Shown: positions 42,601-49,947 of the stretch, piece by piece
How positions within the stretch are numbered: position 1 is the first letter of the stretch
How the letters are laid out: each line of letters starts with the position of its first letter
NCBI GenBank assembly: GCA_016709665.1
Contig: JADJMI010000005.1
Span: forward strand, 248,001 to 312,000
Direction of reading: 5' to 3'
DNA from: Betaproteobacteria bacterium
GTDB taxonomy: Bacteria; Pseudomonadota; Gammaproteobacteria; Burkholderiales; Usitatibacteraceae
Length of the DNA stretch: 64,000 nt
Made by a program: the position numbers and the translations under genes
Notes under the pieces: model-generated
Databases searched by the model: none
Seen by the model: only the letters and a program-made list of their open reading frames with translations
Told to the model about the DNA's origin: nothing

Positions 42601-43271
42601 TGCGCAAGTTTCTCAAGTACGAGCTCGACTCGTACCTGCGCAACCGGGGCGGCGAAGTGGTCGAGGAGCTGCCCCTGGTGCGCGTGGAGAACCAGGGCTA
42701 CATCCACTACCGCAAGGGCACGCTGGTGATGTACTGGCTGAAGGAAATGGTCGGCGAGGAGGTCGTGAACCGCGCGCTCAAGCGCCTGCTCGCGAAGTAC
42801 GCCTTCAAGGCCGCGCCCTATCCGTCGTCCGCCGAGTTCGTGGCGATGCTGCGCGAGGAGGCGGGCCCGAGGCACGATCAGCTCATCACCGATCTCTTCG
42901 AGAGAATCACCCTCTACGACATGAAGGCGAAGGACGCCTCGTGGAAGAAGCGCGCCGACGGCAGGTACGACGTCGCCTTCACCGTCGAGGGCCGCAAGCT
43001 CTACGCCGACGGCAAGGGCAAGGAGACCGAGTCGCCGCTCGACGAGCCTTTCGAGGTGGGCGTCTTCTCCGCGCAGCCGGGCAAGAAGGGCTTCTCGAAG
43101 GCGAGCGTGCTCGCCTTCGAGCGCCAGTCGCTCAAGTCCGGCAAGTCGACGGTCACCTTCGTCGTGGACAAGGAGCCGTCGTGGGTCGGCGTCGATCCGT
43201 ACAACAAGCGGATCGACCGCGATTCCGACGACAACCTCACGCAGGCGAAGGCGGCGCCCGCCGGGGGCTAG
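39642..43271 (+). CDS. ABC-2 permease fused to an M1-family zinc peptidase
   Basis: 1209-residue membrane protein. Residues 1-600 contain about a dozen hydrophobic segments in two ABC-2-type permease sets (opening MLLRIAAFEARYQLRSPLFA; second set from about residue 305). Residues about 620-1209 form an extracytoplasmic gluzincin: zinc site H943-E944-IG-H947 (HEIGHQWWAHQ), a second-zone Glu in SETFAQY about 20 residues on, and a Tyr/His-containing YIHYRKGTLVMYWL segment. The usual N-terminal GAMEN exopeptidase motif is not evident. This fusion is a known but uncharacterised family; coupling of transport and peptide trimming is inferred. Its stop overlaps the convergent STAND gene by 4 bases. 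Confidence 0.88.
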   Translation: MLLRIAAFEARYQLRSPLFAVGFALFFLLAFGSVTVDEIQIGGKGNVNVNSPFAIAQTVGVMSLFSAFIVTAFVANVIVRDDETGFAPILRATRITKPDYLVGRFAGAFLVAFLVLASVPLAMLVGSWMPWLDPEKLGPFVAWHYVYTLFLMGLPTMFVMAAGFFALATVTRSMMWTYVGLVAFLVLFVTSRILLRDPAYDTIGSLADPFGFSPLSRTTRYWTAAERNTMLPPVTGLMLANRLLWIGVGAALFALAFWRFRFDAPGIGAGKAEATKAGEVALAPVPASGALPAPSAGGATAWRQFLALTRFDMGFVFRSPAFFVLLALGMFNAFGGLAGSVTDRGVQYFPVTRMAVEVLAGSFTLIPIIIAIYYAGELVWRDHDRKMHEITGASAAPDWAFVIPKILAIALVLLATFLAGVLVAVGFQAWHGYTDFELPNYLLWFVLPGLVSAVELAILAVFVQVMVPHKFMGWAVMLVYVVATIALVTAGFEHNLYNYGGTPPVPLSDMNGTGRFWIAQAWFHAYWLAFGLVLTVLTYCLWRRGTEMRLAPRLARMRTRLAGVPGAILAVGVVGWMGAGGYAYYNTNVLNRYLTAPERDAGMAEYEKALYGYKGVPQPRIVDVKLAVDLFPHEVRAVSTGEYVLENRTGAPLPGVHVRWVPDPRVTMAELTVEGAKLEKEHGKHNYRIYRFDAPMQAGEKRVLRFKTVFEEKGFPNSAPLTRIVGNGSFLNNNEVAPMLGMDDNLLLADRAKRRKYGLPPERRPAKLEDESANANHYLRHDTDWVTAELSLTTDADQVPVVPGYLVSDRTENGRRTLKTRTEAPILQFFSMQSAKYAIKFDTWQPKGGDPVALSVHYHPAHEHNVKLMLDAMKLSLDQFSAAFSPYQFRQARILEFPAYEKFAQAFANTVPYSEAIGFIQNHPAGKPEGDEKIDLVTYVTAHEIGHQWWAHQVIGADKQGMTMLSETFAQYSAMLVMEKLHGAPMVRKFLKYELDSYLRNRGGEVVEELPLVRVENQGYIHYRKGTLVMYWLKEMVGEEVVNRALKRLLAKYAFKAAPYPSSAEFVAMLREEAGPRHDQLITDLFERITLYDMKAKDASWKKRADGRYDVAFTVEGRKLYADGKGKETESPLDEPFEVGVFSAQPGKKGFSKASVLAFERQSLKSGKSTVTFVVDKEPSWVGVDPYNKRIDRDSDDNLTQAKAAPAGG

Positions 43272-46200
43272 GGGCGCGCGGCCATCTCGCGCGCGATCTC
43301 GTTCCGGAAGATCACGAGGGTGTTCGACTGCCGCAGCCCCACCGGTTGCTCGTCGATGGCGCGGGCGGCCTCCGCGAGGTGGCGGCGCGAGTCGCCCGGA
43401 TAGGCGAGGGCCTTGGCGAGCATGAGGTTTGCCTGGCGCATGCGGATCCATCCCGCCTCCCGGGTATCGCCGAAGGAGGCGTAGATCTTTTCGGCGGGCT
43501 CCAGCGCCCGCCGCGCCTCGACGAGGCGGCCGAGCTTCGCGAGGGCCTGGGCGTGGAGGATGTACCGGTCGGCATGGAAGACCTTCTGGAACGGGTTGGC
43601 GGGCGGCGCCATTTCCTTTCCTGCCTCGATGGATCGGCTCGCGTGCGATTCGGCAGCCCCGTAATCGCGCAGCATGTAGGCGGCGAGGCCGGCCAGCTCG
43701 AGGTTGCCCGACAGATTGTCCGCCCGGGCGCGCACCTGGCCCGGCGTCTGCGCCTTGAGCGGCTCGAGGCGGCGCGCGACGTCCAGGGCACGGTCGCGGG
43801 CGGCGACGAAATCCCCGCGCGTGAAGGCCACGCCCGCCTCGTTGGCGTCCGCCAGCGTGGAGAGATTCCCGCGCCGGAAGGAGCCTTCGGGGGCCTCGCG
43901 GTACGCGAGTTCCAGCAGGCGCCGGTTCTCGGCCAGCGCGGCCCGGGCGGCCTCGTGGTTGCCGAGATCCGTCTCGATGCGCGCGATGTGCCACCAGATG
44001 TTGGCTGCGTTTTGCGCCCGCACCGCCGTGAGGCCGCCCTGGCTCGCCGCCCGGGCCGCGGACCTCAGGTGTTTCAGGCCCTCGCGGGGGTTGCCGGTGC
44101 CTTCCGTCATGAGGCCGAGCGATTGCTGCTGCGCCGCCAGGTTGTTCCAGGTGATCGTGTTGCCGGGGTCGACCTTGACGTAGTTCTCGTAGTCGCGCGT
44201 CGCCGAGGCATAGAAGGGGATCGAGGACTTGAAGCGCAGGCGCTCGTTCTCGATGTCGCCGAAGTTGGACAGGAGCAGGCCGCGGGCGCGGAGCGCCATC
44301 ATGTGCCCCGGCCGCTTCTCCAGGACGCCGTCGGCCACGGCGCGGGCCTCCTCGCCCGGCTTGATCGATTCGGCCGCGCGCCCGTCCGCCATGTAGGCGT
44401 CCATCTGCCAGGCCGTGGCCTCGACATAGAGGGCGGCGGAGTTCAGGTCGTCCAGCTTGAGGCCGTCGATGCTTCGCAGCGCGGCGCGTGCGTTCTCGAG
44501 GATCTCCAGGGCGTCCTTGTTCTCGCCGTCGCGCAGGGCGTTGAAGCCGTGGGAGACCGCGATCTCGCCCATCGCTCGCCGCGCCGGGACGGACGCCCCG
44601 GGCGCCGACGCGACGGGGCGGATGAGGTCGTAAGCCCGGGCGCTGGTCTTGCGCGAGTCGGAGAACTTCCCTTGCTGGTTGTAGATGCGCGCGAGCGCGC
44701 TCGTGCCCATCGCGAGACCGATGAGGGTGGGCTCGGTCGAGTCGCCCGCCTCCTTCACCTTGCCCAGCACCGCCACCGCGTCCTCGGCCGCCTTCTCCGC
44801 CTCCTCGAGCTTGCCGAGGTTTCTCAGCGACAGGGCGTAGCGCACCTCGGCCAGTGCGCGGTTGCGCTCCGTCGCGTTGGAGCGCAGTTCGGCGGGCAGG
44901 CCGCCGTAGTAGTCCATCGCCCGCTTGGCGAGGCTCGCGACGATATCGAGGCGGCCGATGGGCTCGAGCTCGAGCTGGAAGTCGTCCAGCAGGAAGGCGA
45001 CGAGCTTCTCCGCCTCGCCGCGCGCCCGCTCGGCCTGCGCCTGGGTCGTTTGCGCCTTGGCCTCGGCTTCCTTCGCGCGGTTCGTGCTGATGAAGCCCCA
45101 GATGGCGCTCGCCACCGCGACCACCGCGAGGGCCCCGGCGCCGAAGGCGATCTTGCGCGCTTTCACCAGCGCCGCCCGGGTGCGCGCCACGCGCTCCTTC
45201 TGCTCCACGAGCTGGCGTTCCGCCGTCGCCTTGGCCTCGCGCGCGAGGCGCTCGCCGCGGCTCGCCTTCACCACGCCGCAGAGCACGTCGTGCGTGAGCT
45301 CCACCCGGCGGATGTCGAGCCGTTCCTCGATCCGCAGCAGGCGCCGGTTCACCAGCAGCGCCAGCGCGTCGGGTTTCGCCCCGGCCTCGGCGAAATCGTT
45401 GACGATGTTCTCTTCGGCGAGGTTCTCGCGGTAGCCCGAGTCGGTGAGGAGGTTGTCCTCGATCACCTTGCGTACGCCGGGCGGCTGGTCCGCCAGCGCC
45501 CGCTCGTAGAATTCCTTGAGGATGGTGTCGTGCGAGCCCGCGAGCAGGTCCGCCGAGATCTCGGGCTTGCCCTGCGCGAGGCGCGTGTTGTTGAGCTCGC
45601 GGCAGATGAGCGACAGGAGCGAAGGCTCGACTTCCGCGTTCTGCAGCTCCGAGCCGCCCGCGATGAAGCGCACGATGGATTCGGCCACTTCCTGCGAGAC
45701 GAGCTTGCCGCCAGGCTTCATCACGGCCTGCAGCGCCTGCTGCCCCGTCATGGGCGCGAGGCGCATGCGGTTCTGCGTGATGGAGGGCATCGCGCCCTTC
45801 ACGCTCTCCAGGTGGGCGAGGTAGTCCTCGCGCAGCGCGATGAGGATGCGGTAATCGGCCCGGCCGAAGTCGAAGCGGTCGGAGAGGGAATCGTCCTCCT
45901 CCAGCCGCGCCTCCAGGGCCTTGGGCGGGCGGTTCTCGACGAGGTCCGCGAGGTCCTCGATGAACTGCGCGGCGCGCTTCCGGCCCGCGTCGTCCGCCTG
46001 CGCCAGGGTGAAGATCTCCTCGAACTGGTCGAAGATGAGCAGGGGAATGACCGTCTTGCCGTTCGCGTCCTTGAGGATGTCGTCGCGGTGGTGCAGGAAC
46101 TCCCAGAGCGATTCGCCTGCCTCGGCGACACCCGCCTGCGTCCATTGGCCCGTGGCCTGCGTCGCGCGGAAGATGGCCTGCTTGATCTGCTCGGCCGGCG

Positions 46201-46495
46201 GCGGCGTGTTCGCCGAGTAGTCGATGCGCACGTAGACGGGGCAATAACCCTCCGGCCGGAGCCGCGGCACGATGCCGGCGCGCAGGATGGAGGTCTTGCC
46301 CAGGCCCGATTGGCCGAAGAGCACCGTGAGGAGCTTTCGCTGCACGCGGCGGGAGAGCTCGCCGACTTCTTCCTCGCGGCCGTGGAAGTACGGGCGCGTC
46401 TCCTCCGTGAAGGAGGCGAGGCCGAGCCAGGGGTGCTGCGCGTCGACGGTGTTCGTTTCGCCTTCCGCGGCCGCCGCGGTTCCGTCGGCGCTCAT
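43268..46495 (-). CDS. Membrane-spanning STAND NTPase with C-terminal TPRs
   Basis: 1075-residue protein. N-terminal novel-STAND-type NTPase: PWLGLASFTEETRPYFHGRE lead-in, Walker A GQSGLGKTS (61-69), Walker B PLLIFDQFEE (151-160), and the sensor-like ELTHDVLCGVV near 400. A charged helical, probably coiled-coil stretch (410-448) leads to a membrane helix (449-470). Helical TPR-like repeats fill residues about 500-1075. STAND proteins are ATP-driven switches whose repeats sense a signal and whose oligomers trigger an effector. The ATG overlaps the stop of the SIR2/TIR gene, so that protein is the obvious effector. If the single helix spans the membrane, sensor and NTPase are on opposite sides. 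Confidence 0.85.
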   Translation of the reverse strand: MSADGTAAAAEGETNTVDAQHPWLGLASFTEETRPYFHGREEEVGELSRRVQRKLLTVLFGQSGLGKTSILRAGIVPRLRPEGYCPVYVRIDYSANTPPPAEQIKQAIFRATQATGQWTQAGVAEAGESLWEFLHHRDDILKDANGKTVIPLLIFDQFEEIFTLAQADDAGRKRAAQFIEDLADLVENRPPKALEARLEEDDSLSDRFDFGRADYRILIALREDYLAHLESVKGAMPSITQNRMRLAPMTGQQALQAVMKPGGKLVSQEVAESIVRFIAGGSELQNAEVEPSLLSLICRELNNTRLAQGKPEISADLLAGSHDTILKEFYERALADQPPGVRKVIEDNLLTDSGYRENLAEENIVNDFAEAGAKPDALALLVNRRLLRIEERLDIRRVELTHDVLCGVVKASRGERLAREAKATAERQLVEQKERVARTRAALVKARKIAFGAGALAVVAVASAIWGFISTNRAKEAEAKAQTTQAQAERARGEAEKLVAFLLDDFQLELEPIGRLDIVASLAKRAMDYYGGLPAELRSNATERNRALAEVRYALSLRNLGKLEEAEKAAEDAVAVLGKVKEAGDSTEPTLIGLAMGTSALARIYNQQGKFSDSRKTSARAYDLIRPVASAPGASVPARRAMGEIAVSHGFNALRDGENKDALEILENARAALRSIDGLKLDDLNSAALYVEATAWQMDAYMADGRAAESIKPGEEARAVADGVLEKRPGHMMALRARGLLLSNFGDIENERLRFKSSIPFYASATRDYENYVKVDPGNTITWNNLAAQQQSLGLMTEGTGNPREGLKHLRSAARAASQGGLTAVRAQNAANIWWHIARIETDLGNHEAARAALAENRRLLELAYREAPEGSFRRGNLSTLADANEAGVAFTRGDFVAARDRALDVARRLEPLKAQTPGQVRARADNLSGNLELAGLAAYMLRDYGAAESHASRSIEAGKEMAPPANPFQKVFHADRYILHAQALAKLGRLVEARRALEPAEKIYASFGDTREAGWIRMRQANLMLAKALAYPGDSRRHLAEAARAIDEQPVGLRQSNTLVIFRNEIAREMAARP

Positions 46496-47886
46496 GCCTC
46501 GTCCCGGCCGCGCTCGGCGAAGAGCGAGCGCAGGCGCCCGGTGAACTCGGCCGTGGGCTCGCCGCCCGGCAGCTGCGTGATGTGCACGGCCTTGAACTTG
46601 TCCGGCACGCGCGCGGCCTGCGGGTTGGTGCCGTCCACGCACACCGGCAGCAGGAAGAGGGCGTCGTCGGCCATGTTGCGCGTACGGTCGATGGCGTAGC
46701 TCCATTCCCTTCGGAAATAGGCCTCGAGGCGCCGGTCCGTATTGGCCGACACCACCGGGATGAAGTACGAGCAGCGGGCGATGTTCTTGCGGATCTTGAG
46801 ATCGTAGTCGTCGCCGCCCTCGAGCCGCTCCATGTCGAACCAGGTCTTGATGCCGGCGGCGTCGAATCCCGCCTTGAGCTTCTGCACCGCCGCGAGGTCC
46901 TCGCGCGCGTAGCTGATGAAGACGGCGTTCTCGGGCATCTCGCGCTCGGGCGGCATGACGCGATTCGGCGCGGCGCCCAGGGAGATCACGTCCGCGGGCT
47001 TCCTGCGCGCCGTCCAGCGTCGGTGCAGCTCGTCCACGAACTGCGCGGCGCCCGTGTAGACGCGCGTCCGCACGCTCACCTGTTGCAGGAACGCCATCAG
47101 GCGGTCGTCGCCGTCCGTGTGGTCGTCGGCCAGCACTTCACCCACGTCGCGCGGGTCCGAGAGGCGCTTGCGTTTCGCCATGCGCAGGAACAATCGCGCG
47201 AGCCAGTTGGAGAAGTTGCTGCCGATGATGAGCAGGTGGCTGTGCTCGAGCTCGTAGAAGAGCTTCTCGGGGGTGAGGTGCTCGCTCTGCAGGGCGCAGA
47301 CGAACTCCAGCATGTCCTCGTCCGAGATGACGTAGGTGGGCGAGGCGGAGCAGCGGCCCAGCAGGTGGTAGACCGCGGGACGCTGCAGGTGCTCGCGCTC
47401 GCTCGGCAGGTCCGCCACGCGGTTGGGCGCGTAGCCGATCACGTCCGCCGTCGCCGCGCCGCCGAAGCGCTCGGCGTTGATGGCGTTCTCGAGGAGCGAG
47501 TCGAAGGTCGTCGTGATGAACAGGTCGAAGTCGGTGATCTGCGCGAGCTGGCGCAGGGCCTTCGGCGGCTCGAAGGTCGTCTCGCGCAGGATGCTGCGCA
47601 TGCGGGTGTACGTGTCCTCGCGCCGGCCGCGCGTGGCGAGGAACCAGCAGACGACGTCGTTCAGCGTGAGGGGCGAGGGCAGCCGCGAGGTGTCGACGCC
47701 CAGTTTCGCCGCGAGCTTTTCCGCCATCCATTCGTACAGGAGGCGGGGGCCGTTCCCGGTTTCCACCGTGAGCAGTTCCGGGCCCACGATGGGGATGACG
47801 CGCTTCTCCTCGATGAAGTTGAGGAGGTCGTCCCAGGCGTCCTCGTCGAGGCGCGGGGCGGATTCGAAAGGCAGGACGCTGCTCAT
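46492..47886 (-). CDS. Degenerate-SIR2/TIR effector protein
   Basis: 464-residue protein. Residues 20-290 resemble the SIR2_2 NAD-binding domain of prokaryotic defence proteins, but the catalytic Asn of the TTNYD motif is Thr (ITTTFD, 124-129) and the HG histidine is Leu (YHLLG, 173-177). Residues 319-440 are a TIR domain: AVFISYAREDLAAVQKLKAG, then PVVSANTDRR and YFRREWSYA, where E394 is a candidate for the catalytic Glu of TIR NADases. The likely picture is a TIR NAD hydrolase controlled by a non-catalytic SIR2-like module, but activity is not shown. GGAGGG precedes the ATG. First gene of an operon with the STAND NTPase, divergent from the cyclase gene. Confidence 0.85.
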   Translation of the reverse strand: MSSVLPFESAPRLDEDAWDDLLNFIEEKRVIPIVGPELLTVETGNGPRLLYEWMAEKLAAKLGVDTSRLPSPLTLNDVVCWFLATRGRREDTYTRMRSILRETTFEPPKALRQLAQITDFDLFITTTFDSLLENAINAERFGGAATADVIGYAPNRVADLPSEREHLQRPAVYHLLGRCSASPTYVISDEDMLEFVCALQSEHLTPEKLFYELEHSHLLIIGSNFSNWLARLFLRMAKRKRLSDPRDVGEVLADDHTDGDDRLMAFLQQVSVRTRVYTGAAQFVDELHRRWTARRKPADVISLGAAPNRVMPPEREMPENAVFISYAREDLAAVQKLKAGFDAAGIKTWFDMERLEGGDDYDLKIRKNIARCSYFIPVVSANTDRRLEAYFRREWSYAIDRTRNMADDALFLLPVCVDGTNPQAARVPDKFKAVHITQLPGGEPTAEFTGRLRSLFAERGRDEA

Positions 47887-47951
47887 GCAACCCTCCGGGG
47901 CGTGGCGGGTCGGCGGAAAGCGGAAGAAGCGGACAAGTGGCGACCTCCCTG

Positions 47952-48019
47952 GTCACGGCCGTGTCACGGCGCGTCACAGATTAGGGCAATAGCCGCCCGT
48001 TGGATAGCCGGACTATGAT
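47952..48019 (+). promoter_or_regulatory. Three phased GTCAC repeats and a -10 box in the divergent promoter region
   Basis: GTCAC occurs at 47952-47956, 47963-47967 and 47973-47977, spaced 11 and 10 bases, so all face one side of the helix. TATGAT at 48014-48019 is a good -10 box 42 bases ahead of the cyclase ATG, but no -35 matches. That is the layout of an activator-dependent promoter with repeats upstream. The 174-base region is shared with the SIR2/TIR operon on the other strand. Regulator unknown. Confidence 0.4.
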
Positions 48020-48060
48020 CCCGGCAGCCGCCGGATTCCCCCGGTGGAACGGAAGCCCCC

Positions 48061-49920
48061 ATGAACGACCCGATATCCGCCCCCGATCCCGCCGCCGACG
48101 AGGCCGGGAAGGCGGTTTCGGGCGTCCAGGCGCACCTCGATCGCGGCGATCCGCTCCTCGCGTACGACCTGGCCCAGGGGGCGCTCGCCCGCTTTCCCGG
48201 TCACGTGCGCCTTCGGCAGCTGCAGGGGCTCGCCCTCGCCCGCGCCGGCGACGTCGCGCGCGCCCACGGGGTTTTCTCGGCGCTGGAAGGTGAAGGGCAC
48301 GGGGACGCCGAGACGCTCGGCATGCTGGCGCGCACCGCCAAGGATCTCGGCCTGCGCGAGCCGGCCGGCGCCGCGCGCATCGCCCACTTCACGCGGGCCT
48401 TCGGCCTTTACGAACGCGCCTACGAGAACGCCCGGCGAACGGGGGCCGACGACGGCGCCATCTACGCGGGCGTGAATGCCGCCACCATGGCCGTGCTGCT
48501 CGGCAGGGCCGATCGAGCCCGGCACATCGCGACGCAGGTCCACGGCATCGCCGAAAAATCCGATCCGGGCGAGGGCGCGGCGGCCTACTGGCGCGCGGCG
48601 ACGCTCGGCGAGACGGCGCTGGTGCTGGGCGAACGCGAATCCGCCCGCGCCCACTACGAGTCGGCCGCGCGGCTGGCCGGCGGCCGCTACGGCGACCTGG
48701 GCAGCACGCGGCGGCAGGCCCGTTTCCTCGCCGAGCATCTCGGCCTGGATGCGGACGAGGTCACGGTCGCGCTTTCGCCACCGCCGGTGATCGTGTTTTC
48801 CGGGCACATGATCGACCGGCCCGACCGGCCGCGGGCGCGGTTTCCCGCATCGCTGGAGAGCGCCGTGCGCGACGCGCTGCGCGAACGCATCGCCGCCATC
48901 GGCCCGGCCGCGGCCTACGGATCGGCGGCCTGCGGCGCGGATCTCCTGTGCCTGGAACTCGTGCGCGAGCACGGCGGCGAGACTCACATCGTGCTGCCCT
49001 TTCCCGCGGCCGATTTCCGCCGGGAAAGCGTCGGGTTCGCCGGCGGCTCGTGGGGCGCGCGGCTGGATGCGGCCCTCGCGGCGGCCTCGAGCGTCACCGT
49101 CGCCAGCGATCACTACGCGAGCGGCAGCTCGGCCACTTACGAGTACGCGAACCTCCTGCTCACCGGCATGGGACGGCTTCGTGCGCTCTCGCTCGGCTCG
49201 CGTCTCGAAGCGCTGGCGGTGCTCGATCCGGGCGCGGCCGGCGCGGCGGGCGGGGCCGGGTCCGCCGCGAGCCTCTGGTCGGGGCTCGGCCTCGTGCGGC
49301 ACGAGGTCGATCTCGCGCGGCTTCGCGGGGAGGCGCCTTCGGTGGCACCGGAGGTTCACCCGTCCCCGCCGCCCGCCCCCGCGCTGCGCCACGAGTTGCG
49401 CAGCCTCCTCTTCGCCGACGCCGTGGGCTACAGCCGGCTCACCGAGGACCAGATCCCGCGCTACGTGGAGAAGTTCCTGGGTGCCGTGGCGAAGCTCAAC
49501 CGCCAGACGAAGCACCGATTCGAGCACGTGGAGACGGCGGGCGACGGGCTCTACCTCGTCTTCCGCAACGCCCCGGATGCCGCGCGTTACGCGCTGGAGC
49601 TGAACGAGCTCGCCAGCGCGCGCGACTGGGCGTCCCTGGGCCTGCCGGAGGAATTCGACCTGCGCATCGCCCTGCACGCGGGGCCGGTGTACTGCGGCCG
49701 CGATCCCGTCACCGAGGGCGCGCTCTTCACCGGCCCGCACACGAGCCGCGCGGCGCGCATCGAGCCGATCACGCCGCCGGGGCAGGTGTACGCGAGCGCG
49801 GCCTTCGCCGCCGTCGCCGCGGCGAGCGGGGCCGACGACCTCAACCTGCGCTACGTGGGGCGCCTGCCGCTCGCGAAGGGCGCCGGGCAGATGGCGCTGT
49901 ACCACGTCGCCCGCGTGTAG
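48061..49920 (+). CDS. TRAF-binding-type TPR, SLOG-like and class III nucleotide cyclase protein
   Basis: 619-residue protein with three parts. Residues 15-235: helical repeats with AETLGMLARTAKDLGL, IYAGVNAATMAVLLG and YWRAATLGETALVLGE, the pattern of the DUF4071/MAP3K TRAF-binding domain. Residues 242-390: SLOG-like Rossmann domain (VIVFSGHMIDRPD, AAYGSAACGADLLCLELV, IVLPFPAADF). Residues 445-610: class III adenylate/guanylate cyclase with metal-binding Asp D453 (LLFADAVGYSRL) and D495 (ETAGDGLYLVF); the usual catalytic Asn before AAR is replaced (TSRAARIEP). It may make a cyclic nucleotide after sensing a nucleotide ligand. It is divergent from the SIR2/TIR-STAND operon. Cytoplasmic: no membrane helix. 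Confidence 0.82.
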   Translation: MNDPISAPDPAADEAGKAVSGVQAHLDRGDPLLAYDLAQGALARFPGHVRLRQLQGLALARAGDVARAHGVFSALEGEGHGDAETLGMLARTAKDLGLREPAGAARIAHFTRAFGLYERAYENARRTGADDGAIYAGVNAATMAVLLGRADRARHIATQVHGIAEKSDPGEGAAAYWRAATLGETALVLGERESARAHYESAARLAGGRYGDLGSTRRQARFLAEHLGLDADEVTVALSPPPVIVFSGHMIDRPDRPRARFPASLESAVRDALRERIAAIGPAAAYGSAACGADLLCLELVREHGGETHIVLPFPAADFRRESVGFAGGSWGARLDAALAAASSVTVASDHYASGSSATYEYANLLLTGMGRLRALSLGSRLEALAVLDPGAAGAAGGAGSAASLWSGLGLVRHEVDLARLRGEAPSVAPEVHPSPPPAPALRHELRSLLFADAVGYSRLTEDQIPRYVEKFLGAVAKLNRQTKHRFEHVETAGDGLYLVFRNAPDAARYALELNELASARDWASLGLPEEFDLRIALHAGPVYCGRDPVTEGALFTGPHTSRAARIEPITPPGQVYASAAFAAVAAASGADDLNLRYVGRLPLAKGAGQMALYHVARV

Positions 49921-49947
49921 CGGGGCGCCGGGTGCGCCGCCCGCTCG

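Noticed and set aside
39471..46699. Giant open frames of over 2000 codons on both strands (for example 39471-46244 minus and 40022-46699 plus)
   Set aside because: They lie antisense or out of frame to well-supported genes and have low-complexity Arg/Ala/His-rich translations. Such frames are expected in very GC-rich DNA.
47952..47977. CRISPR-like array
   Set aside because: The GTCAC boxes are 5 bases long with 5-6 base gaps, which fits a regulator site, not repeats and spacers. No other spaced repeats were seen in the window.
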